A stretch of DNA of 12,020 nucleotides from an uncultured Hymenobacter sp. (GTDB lineage: Bacteria > Bacteroidota > Bacteroidia > Cytophagales > Hymenobacteraceae). Where the stretch lies: contig CALMOO010000774.1 of the NCBI GenBank assembly GCA_937871705.1, positions 2,547 through 14,566 on the forward strand, given 5' to 3'. This document shows positions 1 to 5,800 of the stretch, in pieces. Position 1 is the first letter of the stretch. The number at the start of each line of letters is the position of its first letter. The notes beneath the pieces are model-generated. The model did not search any database and was not told where the DNA came from. It saw nothing but the letters and a program-made list of their open reading frames with translations. A program made the position numbers and the translations under genes.

Positions 1-248
1 GCCTTCTCGTCTTTGGTGTTGATGCCGTCCGTAATCCGGATGTCGAGAAAAAAGCTGTTCAAGTCCTGTTCCGCCAAGGTTTTGCCGCCAACTACCCAAT
101 GCGCAGGGTCTACGTAGTCCAAGACTAGGGCTACAACGGCGGGCTGCTTACGCAAGACCCGCACTGTGAGGTCGAGGAGTACCGCCGTGAGCTGCGCCGT
201 GCGGGCAGGCGAAGGCAAGGCGCTGATTTTAAGGTTCAAAAAGGGCAT
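1..248 (-). CDS. Tautomerase-family protein (4-oxalocrotonate tautomerase-like), 3' end beyond window
   Basis: The minus strand is open from an ATG at 246-248 to the left edge, giving 82 visible codons. The protein begins MPFLNLKISALPSPARTAQL, and further on has an HWVVGG motif and an FFLDIRITDG segment. This matches the small tautomerase family, in which the N-terminal Pro2 exposed after Met removal is the catalytic base; Pro is present at position 2. Family members act in the cytosol on enol/keto substrates, but the substrate here cannot be told. The HWVVGG and TDG-NTKDE pattern resembles the longer monomer-type tautomerases of about 130 residues, so perhaps a third is missing. The gene follows a dead Crp/Fnr gene on the same strand, with an FNR-like box and a candidate promoter between them. 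The family is recognised from memory without a search. Confidence 0.8.
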   Translation of the reverse strand, partial: MPFLNLKISALPSPARTAQLTAVLLDLTVRVLRKQPAVVALVLDYVDPAHWVVGGKTLAEQDLNSFFLDIRITDGINTKDEK

Positions 249-252
249 GCGA

Positions 253-287
253 CAAGGGTATAGGGTGAATCGGTGGAACGCCCCAAA
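253..287 (-). promoter_or_regulatory. Candidate Bacteroidota promoter for the tautomerase gene
   Basis: On the minus strand TTTG (284-287) is followed after 23 bases by TACCCTTG (253-260). This is one mismatch from the Bacteroidota -7 consensus TAnnTTTG, at the long end of the usual spacing. The -7 box ends only four bases before the ATG, so transcription would begin at or next to the start codon (a leaderless or near-leaderless message). No Shine-Dalgarno sequence is visible, which fits. Assigned by consensus only. Confidence 0.35.
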
Positions 288-313
288 GGTCCTCCGCTCG
301 TCTCCTACGCCGC

Positions 314-329
314 CTTGATGTACATCAAG
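314..329. promoter_or_regulatory. Perfect 16-bp palindrome containing an FNR-type box
   Basis: CTTGATGTACATCAAG is an uninterrupted palindrome. Its core, TTGAT-GTAC-ATCAA (315-328), equals the classical FNR/DNR consensus TTGAT-N4-ATCAA. It overlaps the stop codon of the broken Crp/Fnr gene (325-327) and lies about 66 bases upstream of the tautomerase ATG. If transcription starts near 249, the box is centred at about -72, a normal class I activator position. The neighbouring regulator remnant carries an E-T-L-S-R recognition helix, as in FNR, which suits TTGAT half-sites. Confidence 0.65.
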
Positions 330-894
330 AACGTACTGCCGCCGGCCCTGGCGCGGCCGCCCGCAATCGGCTCAGCGTTTCGGGAGTGACGCCTAGGTAA
401 GACGCAATGTGGTACTGGGCCACCTGCTGCTCCAGGGCCGGGTAATCCTGGTGCAGGGCAGCGTAGCGCTCGGCCGCCGAGGCCCGCAGAAAGGCCGTTT
501 CGCGCCGACACTTGTAGAGAAACTGGGCTTCCACCACCCACCGTCCCCAGTGCAGCCAGCAGGCGTGGCGCGCGTAGAGTCCCTGGAGCACGTCGTAAGA
601 AATGCTCACCAGCCGACATGGCGTCAGCGCCTGCACGGCCCAGCCCGAGGGGGCCTGGGTGAGGAAGCTGGTGAGAGCACCCGCCAGCGAACCCGCCGGG
701 AAAAAGGCATTGGTAATCTCCCGCTCATCGGTGCGTAGGAACTAGCGCAGTACGCCCGTTTCGACAAACGCCAGTTGCCGGCTCACCCGCCCGGCGGGCA
801 GCCGCAGCTCATTTTTGGCGAGGGTCTGGCACTCTAGGTGAAGCGCCAAAAAGTCCCATTCTTCGGCGGGTAATTGGATAATTGTCCGGGTATT
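325..894 (-). pseudogene. Crp/Fnr-family transcriptional regulator, broken (no start, in-frame amber)
   Basis: Read on the minus strand in one frame from 894 to the stop at 325-327, the sequence gives a nearly complete Crp/Fnr regulator. The first part is the cyclic-nucleotide-binding-like beta barrel (PAEEWDFLALHLECQTLAKN, then RQLAFVETGVLR and REITNAFFPAGS). A long dimer helix follows, then a winged helix with QVAQYHIASYLGVTPETLSR. Two defects break it: an in-frame TAG at 742-744, where an aromatic or His codon would be expected after GVLR, and an in-frame TAA at 895-897 with no ATG in the open stretch behind it. The rest of the frame is clean, so decay looks recent. The part after the amber still encodes the whole DNA-binding domain and could be translated only from a GTG near 636. 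No iron-sulfur Cys cluster of the FNR type is visible. Confidence 0.88.
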
Positions 895-1143
895 TTACGC
901 CGCTTACCAACACGTCGAAGCCATCGTATTAACCTGCACCCAACTGCCGCTGGTTGTGAACCCTGCTACGGTTTTGCAACCCATCTTAAACCCGGTGGAG
1001 TTGCAGTGCCGACGGGCAACAGAATTTTATCTACCGTCTGTTGGCACTGTAATTTAAAGATTAAAATAAGTACTGTTCGGCAGCGTGTGGAAGTTTTATC
1101 CGGCAAGGCTCTCCAGTCGCTCGGAGAATAATTAGCGCAGTTT
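895..1143. other. Gene-free stretch with an imperfect inverted repeat
   Basis: No convincing coding frame is seen in this stretch. It contains CAGTGCC (1004-1010) and AACAG (1018-1022) facing CTGTT-GGCACTG (1038-1049). These can fold into a stem with a seven-base bulge on the left arm and a 15-base loop. It lies between two groups of pseudogenes. It has no U-run and therefore is not a clear terminator. The plus-strand open frame covering much of this interval has no recognisable domain and atypical composition. Confidence 0.35.
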
Positions 1144-1310
1144 TAAACCACCGCTCGTTGCCGGCCTTCCGCATCACAGCAGCTAACAATGCCGTGGCCT
1201 TGGTCGCCGTATGGACGACCACGATGGCTGTTCAGCACTGGGGCATCGGCACTGGTCTTGCCGATGCCCCGGCTGCCGCGCGTGAAAAAGGCGATTTTGG
1301 GAGTGTTAAT
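1144..1310 (-). pseudogene. Short-chain dehydrogenase/reductase (SDR), N-terminal remnant with frameshift
   Basis: From an ATT at 1308-1310 the minus strand reads INTPKIAFFTRGSRGIGKTS. This corresponds to the SDR start (M)NTPKIA-VTGGSRGIGK, the first strand and glycine-rich NAD(P)-binding turn of the Rossmann fold. The start codon has become ATT and the first Gly of the TGGSRGIG motif has become Arg. After about 25 codons the homology moves to the +1 frame, where TAIVVVHTATKATALLAAVM and RKAG look like the second beta-alpha unit of an SDR. It then stops, and the catalytic Ser-Tyr-Lys part is absent. The fragment lies back to back with the PaoC remnant, with the junction near 1310-1330. This is a dead gene, identified by motif only. 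Confidence 0.62.
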
Positions 1311-1321
1311 GCGAAAAATAA

Positions 1322-1528
1322 AGGGTAATGCTGCCCGTGCATGCCGACGCGCCGGCCATCGAAGTAGCGTTCGTGAACAAGCCTGATTACCACGTGAACG
1401 CGTTGGGCACGAAGGGTATTGGGGAAATTTCCACCATCGGGGTGGTCCCCGCCATCGCAATCGCCGTGTTCAACGCCACTGGGAAGCGGGTGCGCGAGCT
1501 GCCCATTACGCCCGATAAGCTGGTTTAA
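1322..1528 (+). pseudogene. C-terminal remnant of a xanthine dehydrogenase-family molybdopterin-binding subunit (PaoC/YagR type)
   Basis: The plus frame opens after a stop at 1319-1321 and ends at TAA 1526-1528. It reads VHADAPAIEVAFVNKPDYHV, then GTKGIGEISTIGV, and ends RELPITPDKLV. This is the extreme C-terminus of the large molybdenum-cofactor subunit of periplasmic aldehyde oxidoreductase (PaoC). The GIGE motif holds the glutamate that acts as general base in this enzyme family. Intact proteins have roughly 730 residues, so about 90% is missing, including the cofactor-binding body. No PaoA (2Fe-2S) or PaoB (FAD) genes are seen nearby. No RBS precedes the first ATG (1328), and an isolated tail cannot function. 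The very clean reading frame suggests deletion rather than long decay. Confidence 0.85.
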
Positions 1529-2066
1529 GGGGTTCTAGCCGGGGCGGTTCGCCGCTGGTGGTAACTATTCAAGACCTTATTCTTCTTGGTTGAAAGCTTT
1601 TGACTGTAGGTATTTTACCGGACGGCAAGTACCGTGGCTACGGGCATCGGTATCCCAGACCAGGTACAAGTGTGCCAAGCTACAGAGGACAGTGTCCAGA
1701 TGGTCGTCTCTGGCAGTAGCAATAGTTTGAAAAGTGGAGTCATTGGTTTGAATTCTGTTTTCGGCCGCACTGGGGCCAGCCAGACCTTTGTGGTCTCAAT
1801 ACACAGCCCGCCTCTCCCGGCGCTGACCCAGGTGCTGCGCACTCCCGACCGATTATCGACGCTTTTGCAACCAGGCTTTTAAACGACGCGATAGCTGCCC
1901 GGCAGGGCCTAGCTGCGGATGCCGGCCGACTATGGGAGAAGCTAATGAAACCATTTAGAGAAGAAGCCGTTCAGAAGTTGGTCCTTGCTGCTCAGCGGCA
2001 GCTGCCTGCTGCTGAACAGTAAGGGCGGCTGGGCGGCTATCACCATTCCTTGCAGTTCTGCTAGCC
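1529..2066. other. Unrecognised, probably decayed region
   Basis: No intact gene is recognised. The most protein-like stretch is a plus-strand frame, open from about 1729 to a TAA at 2020-2022, that has no start codon near its beginning. Its second half reads IIDAFATRLLNDAIAARQGL, then RLWEKLMKPFREEAVQKLVL and AAQRQLPAAEQ before the stop: an Ala/Leu-rich amphipathic helical tail that looks like the C-terminus of a real protein. I do not recognise the family. Other open frames on both strands here lack domains. Given the neighbours, the best reading is another gene fragment. Confidence 0.35.
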
Positions 2067-2400
2067 GTCAAGGTAACGGCCACGTATCCAGGGGCCAGTA
2101 CGCAATTGCTGCAGGACTCCGTGGCTCCGGTGCTGAGGGAAGCCCTGCAAGGAGTGGAAAACGTTCGCTATCTCCGTTCGGCGGTCTGCACGGATAGTAC
2201 CCTGGTCACGTGCGTCTACTTTCCGCTCGGCACCGACCTCGATCAGGCGGTGGTAAGCGTGCAACGTCGGTTGGCTCAGACAACCCGCCACTTACCCTAG
2301 GAGGTGGTGGCACACGGGCTGCGCACTACCAAGCAGTCGAGTGCTGGCTCACTATGCTGCGCACGTACGGCGAGGCGAGAAGGCCCCGCAGAGATTTATA
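2067..2400 (+). pseudogene. RND (AcrB/HAE1-type) efflux pump inner-membrane subunit, N-terminal fragment
   Basis: From 2067 the plus frame reads VKVTATYPGASTQLLQDSVA, then GVENVRYL, VYFPLGTDLDQAVVSVQRRL and LP. This corresponds to the first porter subdomain of AcrB-type pumps (roughly AcrB residues 42-130: the YPGA, GTD-D-A and VQ motifs). An in-frame TAG at 2298-2300 interrupts it. Homology resumes immediately (EVVAHGLRTTKQSSAGS) and then fades near 2350-2400. The first transmembrane helix upstream is not recognisable, and the remaining ~900 residues are gone. In life the protein would be a proton-driven trimeric drug or metal exporter. No membrane-fusion or TolC-like partner is visible. Confidence 0.85.
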
Positions 2401-2776
2401 GCCCGTTCGGGCTGACAGACCCGCCGCCCACATAAAGAAAGTTATCCTATACTGCGTTGAAAACTGCCGACTTGGCGATGAAAGGGTTTCGGGTTTTCGC
2501 ACTGGAACTGACTACTAGCCACGGGCACCTTCACCCATTCCGACCATTTACCTGCCTATGAGGCAGAGGACCTGATTACGTGCAGCACACTCTTCGTGCA
2601 GGTCGGTGGTAGGTATCCAGGGGCACCAACAGCAGACTTTGATACTTCGGGGTGTTTACACTGCTCGCTCAAGGAGCAATTACCTCAGTGACTTTTCAAG
2701 CAAAATGATAACTAGCTGAGGGTAGTATATCTTATCACGGATAATTTACGACATCATATTCACTCTAATGGATGGC
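2401..2776. other. Gene-free stretch, probable left boundary of the integrated element
   Basis: No supported gene. Composition changes within this stretch: the left part is like the GC-rich chromosome, and the part after about 2690 is AT-rich like the element genes that follow. A 13-base segment at 2524-2536 (GGCACCTTCACCC) recurs with one mismatch at 7285-7297, just in front of recR, and is a candidate attachment-site repeat. A short open plus-strand frame of about 58 codons ending near 2690 is not recognisable. Confidence 0.35.
2524..2536. repeat. Candidate att-site direct repeat, left copy
   Basis: GGCACCTTCACCC here and GGCACCTTGACCC at 7285-7297 differ at one of 13 positions and lie in the same orientation. 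Between them sit the integrase, the polymerase-like gene and the AT-rich genes, as expected for attL/attR. The match does not extend on either side, so chance is possible. Confidence 0.3.
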
Positions 2777-3106
2777 TCATGCTATTAAAGCGCGCAACTT
2801 TCGCTTTAGAATATACGCCTCGTAAATGCTGGTTAACTCTCCCGTGGGCAGATGTAAAGTCCGCACATCGTCTATCTGAGTTGTGGCGAACTCATCCAGA
2901 CAGTAGGTTATGAATTCAGTTGGGAAATCAGTCGTCATACTAATAGCATCATTTTCATCGTACAGGTAGGTGTCGAATTCAAAGGGATTTTCATACACCT
3001 CGATTTCGACCCGGCAATGAGCAAGAGTAGCGCGCATTATTGCAAGCCACGCTTCAAACTCAATTATTAACTGGGAAGAAGCAGAGAATTTGGGGGAAAT
3101 TTTCAT
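2777..3106 (-). CDS. Hypothetical acidic protein, 109 residues
   Basis: An open frame of 109 codons lies 84 bases downstream of the polymerase-like gene on the same strand. I do not recognise a family. The middle (about residues 33-80) is rich in Glu, Asp, Tyr and Phe (for instance EIEVYENPFEFDTYLYDEND), and the tail is basic (LKRKLRAL). No signal peptide, membrane segment or cysteine pattern is seen. It is more AT-rich than chromosomal genes in the window, which fits an element-borne cargo or accessory gene. There is no Shine-Dalgarno site before the ATG. A candidate promoter lies at 3133-3161, so it may be transcribed alone or by read-through from the polymerase operon. It is probably a real gene, but the support is only length, composition and context. 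Confidence 0.55.
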   Translation of the reverse strand: MKISPKFSASSQLIIEFEAWLAIMRATLAHCRVEIEVYENPFEFDTYLYDENDAISMTTDFPTEFITYCLDEFATTQIDDVRTLHLPTGELTSIYEAYILKRKLRALIA

Positions 3107-3132
3107 TGATAAAAATATCTTGTGGGTTAGGT

Positions 3133-3161
3133 CAAAGGAATCTTTGTTGTTAATGCACCAA
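3133..3161 (-). promoter_or_regulatory. Candidate Bacteroidota promoter for the 109-codon gene
   Basis: On the minus strand TTG (3159-3161) precedes TTCCTTTG (3133-3140) by 18 bases. The second box is one mismatch from TAnnTTTG. It ends 26 bases before the ATG at 3104-3106, leaving room for a short leader. Called from consensus and position alone. Confidence 0.4.
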
Positions 3162-3190
3162 GGGCAACATACTAATTTTCTCTATAAATC

Positions 3191-4729
3191 TTATTTCAGA
3201 TTAGGCTTAAGCCCGATGGAGGCGAATGCCTGCTTGATAACCTTGCGTGCCCGCACCTCGTCGCGCTGGCGCACTACGAATGCGTCGTGAATCGTAAAGC
3301 AGTAGCTCACCCCAGCTTCTAGCAACGCCTTCACCACGACCCCAAATACGATTTGAGCTTCTATGCGCTGTGCCAGTAAAGCATTGTTGGCATAATACTT
3401 CACTTTCACCCCCAGCTTCTGCCCACGAGGGAAGTCCCACTTGAGCTCCTTGATGTTGGTGAAGAGCTGGTGCATACCAGGGAACTCCTCCTTAAACAGC
3501 TCGTAGCACTTCTGTGTGAAGAGCTTACTCCCCGCCTTCTTGAGCCTGGATTCAGCTCGTTTCAGCGCGGCTACAGCCACTTTCTGCTCCTCTTTGGTAC
3601 CAAGTGCCGCGTTGGCTGAATGCTTACGCTGCGCGCTCGCTAAGCGCTGCTGGTAGTAGTCTACGACTTGCGCCCGTTGTTCGATGGAGGACGACTCCTT
3701 CTTGGCATAGTCGCTGAAAAATGCGCGGTAGCAGATGGCTTTTGCCTGGTCCCTGGTAAAACTATCGTTATACTTCGTATTCCAGATTTGCGCCAGGAAG
3801 TCGTAAATACCCTGACCTGGCTCCGCACTCCCGCATTTTTGCTTGAAGAGCACCACGTCATCCATGTGCTCGACTTGCTTGAAAAAAGGGATGGCATCCG
3901 CGCATTCAGGTGCAAACTTCTTGATAAGGCTGGGACTGACGATGGATAAGAACCAGGGCTGCGAGCTTACCAGGTCGATTTCAACCAGCGGCTGGTCCAA
4001 GCAATCCTCGAAGCGCATCCGGCTCCGCATGGCTTTCGGCTCCCGCAGCTTGTTGGGGTGGAGGCGACCAGCAAACTCGCAAATCGTCTCCTTCAGCACG
4101 GCGGATTCGTTGAACTTGGTGATAATGGCATCAACGACGTGCTCGCTATACATCAGCCCTAAGCGCTCGAAGCGGACCTTGATAAGATTACGAGTCGTAG
4201 CGTCATCGAGCAGCACCAGTTTCTGAATATTTTGCTTCACGGCATGGCGGTAGAAGTCGGCGAGCACGGTCGGGGCCTGGGTCACGTTGTTGAGACGGTC
4301 TATCGTGTTCATAATTACTTTGCTGGCGGTAATGGGGGCGCGCACGAAGAGCTTGTCGGGAGCGCGCAGGGGGCTGGGGATACGGTAGGAACGGGCAACG
4401 CCTTCCGTCTTGCTGTACACGCCTTTTTGCCACATCTGCCCGGTCAATTCATCGACCTCGTATACTTGGAGCAAGTCGTTGGCTAAGAGCAGGTCCAGCA
4501 CTTGGCGATACTTATTATTGAACAGGGTGAACAGGTCGTCCCGGTGGATTTGCGTGTACCCGTCCTCGTTTCCTTGACGGCGTAGGCGGATAAGGTCCTG
4601 GCAGAGTAGTGTGTAGAGTAGGCAAGCCTTATGTGTGAGCAGCGAACTGCCACTGACGCCCGTCAGCACCGTGTTGAGCGTATTGATAGATAGATTCGGG
4701 GGTAGGAAATAACATTTGCGCGTAGACAT
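3191..4729 (-). CDS. Polymerase-like replication protein: winged helix plus family A/T7-type polymerase palm motifs
   Basis: This 512-residue protein is encoded on the probable mobile element. Residues ~30-118 look like a winged helix of the plasmid-Rep kind (IHRDDLFTLFNNKYRQVLDL, then a wing ending RSYRIPSP). The second half has, in the right order, motifs resembling the palm and fingers of family A DNA polymerases and single-subunit RNA polymerases. Motif A-like is EIDLVSSQPWFL (D252, S256, Q257). O-helix-like is R326-x3-K330-x3-Y334. A segment with N448/N449 and Q454-R-I-E457 resembles the conserved Asn...Gln-Gly helix of Pol I. Motif C-like is FTIHDAFVV (H481-D482). There is no 3'-5' exonuclease domain. 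A charged helical insertion (~345-400) separates motif B from the rest. The ATG overlaps the stop of the 71-codon gene by one base (TAATG), implying translational coupling. Databases may list it as hypothetical or as a replication protein. The assignment rests on motif order only. Confidence 0.72.
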   Translation of the reverse strand: MSTRKCYFLPPNLSINTLNTVLTGVSGSSLLTHKACLLYTLLCQDLIRLRRQGNEDGYTQIHRDDLFTLFNNKYRQVLDLLLANDLLQVYEVDELTGQMWQKGVYSKTEGVARSYRIPSPLRAPDKLFVRAPITASKVIMNTIDRLNNVTQAPTVLADFYRHAVKQNIQKLVLLDDATTRNLIKVRFERLGLMYSEHVVDAIITKFNESAVLKETICEFAGRLHPNKLREPKAMRSRMRFEDCLDQPLVEIDLVSSQPWFLSIVSPSLIKKFAPECADAIPFFKQVEHMDDVVLFKQKCGSAEPGQGIYDFLAQIWNTKYNDSFTRDQAKAICYRAFFSDYAKKESSSIEQRAQVVDYYQQRLASAQRKHSANAALGTKEEQKVAVAALKRAESRLKKAGSKLFTQKCYELFKEEFPGMHQLFTNIKELKWDFPRGQKLGVKVKYYANNALLAQRIEAQIVFGVVVKALLEAGVSYCFTIHDAFVVRQRDEVRARKVIKQAFASIGLKPNLK

Positions 4730-4944
4730 TAAGTGAATAATTCTTTTTTTAGCAAGCTCTCAATGACCTGCTCGATAGCGGCCTTCGGAAAATAGAACTG
4801 GTGCTTGTACCGGACGTAAGTCAGGTCGGGGTTTTCCAAGATGCGTTGGAGCCGGTTATGGCTTAGCTCAGGATACTTCTGTACCAGCTCGTGACGAGTA
4901 GTGTATTCTTGACCTTGGTAGAAGAATTGAATGGGGGTGGACAT
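4729..4944 (-). CDS. Small basic protein, 71 residues, coupled to the polymerase-like gene
   Basis: This is the first gene of a two-gene unit; its TAA (4729-4731) shares one base with the ATG of the polymerase-like gene. The protein starts MSTPIQFFYQGQEYTTRHEL and continues with a helix (LSHNRLQRIL), a two-stranded wing-like part (LTYVRYKHQFYFP) and a terminal helix (AIEQVIESLLKK). This layout resembles small excisionase or MerR-like DNA-binding proteins, but I do not recognise a family. Its place between the integrase and the polymerase gene suggests a directionality factor, a repressor of its own operon, or a replication accessory protein. A 16-base palindrome lies 22 bases before its ATG and could be its operator. 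There is no Shine-Dalgarno site. Confidence 0.72.
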   Translation of the reverse strand: MSTPIQFFYQGQEYTTRHELVQKYPELSHNRLQRILENPDLTYVRYKHQFYFPKAAIEQVIESLLKKELFT

Positions 4945-4966
4945 ATAAGTGGTTTGTTTAAGAGTA

Positions 4967-4982
4967 TATAGTAAATACTATA
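4967..4982. promoter_or_regulatory. AT-rich palindrome upstream of the element operon, candidate operator
   Basis: TATAGTA-AA-TACTATA is a perfect inverted repeat with seven-base arms and a two-base spacer. It lies 22 bases upstream of the 71-codon gene's ATG, within the expected promoter region. This is typical of a repressor site for a small HTH protein. The binding protein is not known. Confidence 0.4.
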
Positions 4983-5000
4983 AGCTCTAACTGCCTCTTA

Positions 5001-5016
5001 TTTCCCACTTTCCCAC
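5001..5016. repeat. Tandem octamer, two perfect copies
   Basis: TTTCCCAC occurs twice head to tail. On the minus strand it reads GTGGGAAA twice, upstream of the polymerase-like operon. Two copies are too few to call an iteron array, but the position suits a Rep- or regulator-binding site. Confidence 0.4.
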
Positions 5017-5135
5017 TTAGTTTAAAATAGTCACCCTCTTTCTTATCTTTATTTTAAGCGCACCTGGACCGCCTTGAGCTGCCTACCCGTTAGTACTTCG
5101 TTTTTTGGCGGGATAAGGGACCAGCCCCCAGTCGC

Positions 5136-5174
5136 CCCGCTCACCGACCTCCGCACGGCCTGCGGTCGGGCGGG
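5136..5174. repeat. GC-rich hairpin with 14 base pairs and two three-base bulges
   Basis: CCCGC (5136-5140) pairs with GCGGG (5170-5174), CCGACC (5144-5149) with GGTCGG (5164-5169) and GCA (5153-5155) with TGC (5161-5163). The loop is CGGCC. TCA and TCC bulge out on the left side only. No T-run follows on either strand, so it is not an ordinary terminator. An origin stem or the core of a structured RNA are alternatives. Confidence 0.4.
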
Positions 5175-5800
5175 TCTAGGGGCAAGCTTTAAGGACCAGA
5201 CTTCGACCGGGGACTCGAATAGGGGAAATAGGGTAGAGATAGAGTGGTTAATGCAGCAGAAGCTAGCTGAATGCTCTACTTATCACTTATCACTATGCGT
5301 ATATTTTTTGACATTTTCCTCGATTCCAGTGCGGAGAGGCACTTTTTTCCATCAAGACCCACCCCGATTAGACTAAAGCCCCACCCAGATGCCCCAGACC
5401 CGCTGCTGCCTTGCCCCCCTCCCGACCCGCAATTATATTTTATGCGCCACCTGCCCTCATCGCCCGGTGCCGCCGATGGTGGACTACGACGACTACTGGC
5501 AAGAGTTGGTAGAGAAGAAAGACCCGTCACCGGTGAGCCACAAGATTACCAATGAGTACGACGGTCCGCTCTGGCAGTAGACCCTCTACCACCGGGCGCA
5601 CCCCTCTGCAAACTGGCAAGTGCCCATATAATTTTTATACGGTAAAAGCCTCGACTCAAAATGGACGATGCGTATGGGCCGACCAGTGCGGCGGGGGTAG
5701 CCATGGGGAGCACGGGTACTACCTTGATGAGTCCATGGGAAAGCTGAAACGAATGCTCACCGACCCTGGCGCAGGTGATTGAAGGACAGTCATATTATAC

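Larger units (their letters stand above)
4945..5800. other. 856-base region without a convincing gene; possible control or origin region of the element
   Basis: Two parts can be distinguished. Bases 4945-5060 are AT-rich, hold the palindrome 4967-4982 and the tandem octamer 5001-5016, and must contain the promoter of the 71-codon gene, although no good -7/-33 pair is seen. Bases 5061-5800 are more GC-rich and carry the hairpin 5136-5174. Open frames exist on both strands, but none has a recognisable domain. A 34-codon plus-strand frame (5476-5580, MVDYDDYWQELVEKKDPSPV) looks protein-like and ends in TAG; it may be a small peptide or a fragment. The position upstream of the polymerase-like operon makes a replication origin or regulatory RNA conceivable. 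Confidence 0.4.

Noticed and set aside
409..738. Plus-strand open frame of 109 codons
   Set aside because: It is the antisense shadow of the Crp/Fnr remnant, whose protein homology on the minus strand is clear.
1634..1882. Plus-strand open frame of 82 codons and the opposing minus frame of 75 codons (1615-1842)
   Set aside because: Neither has a recognisable domain, and a third frame overlapping both is more protein-like towards its end. Treated as decayed sequence.
2659..2691. Nested inverted repeat CACTG-CTC ... GAG-C ... CAGTG as terminator of the element operon
   Set aside because: The arms are short and offset, and the site is about 90 bases beyond the last stop codon without a T-run in the minus direction.
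5210..5240. tRNA-like T-arm (GGGGACTCGAAT) in the non-coding region
   Set aside because: The complementary stem strand is missing and no acceptor or anticodon stem can be drawn.
5276..5530. Open frames on both strands in 5074-5580
   Set aside because: The long frames are low-complexity, Pro/Ser/Gly/Arg-rich, and overlap each other with no domain. Only the short 5476-5580 stretch looks protein-like, and it is mentioned without a gene call.
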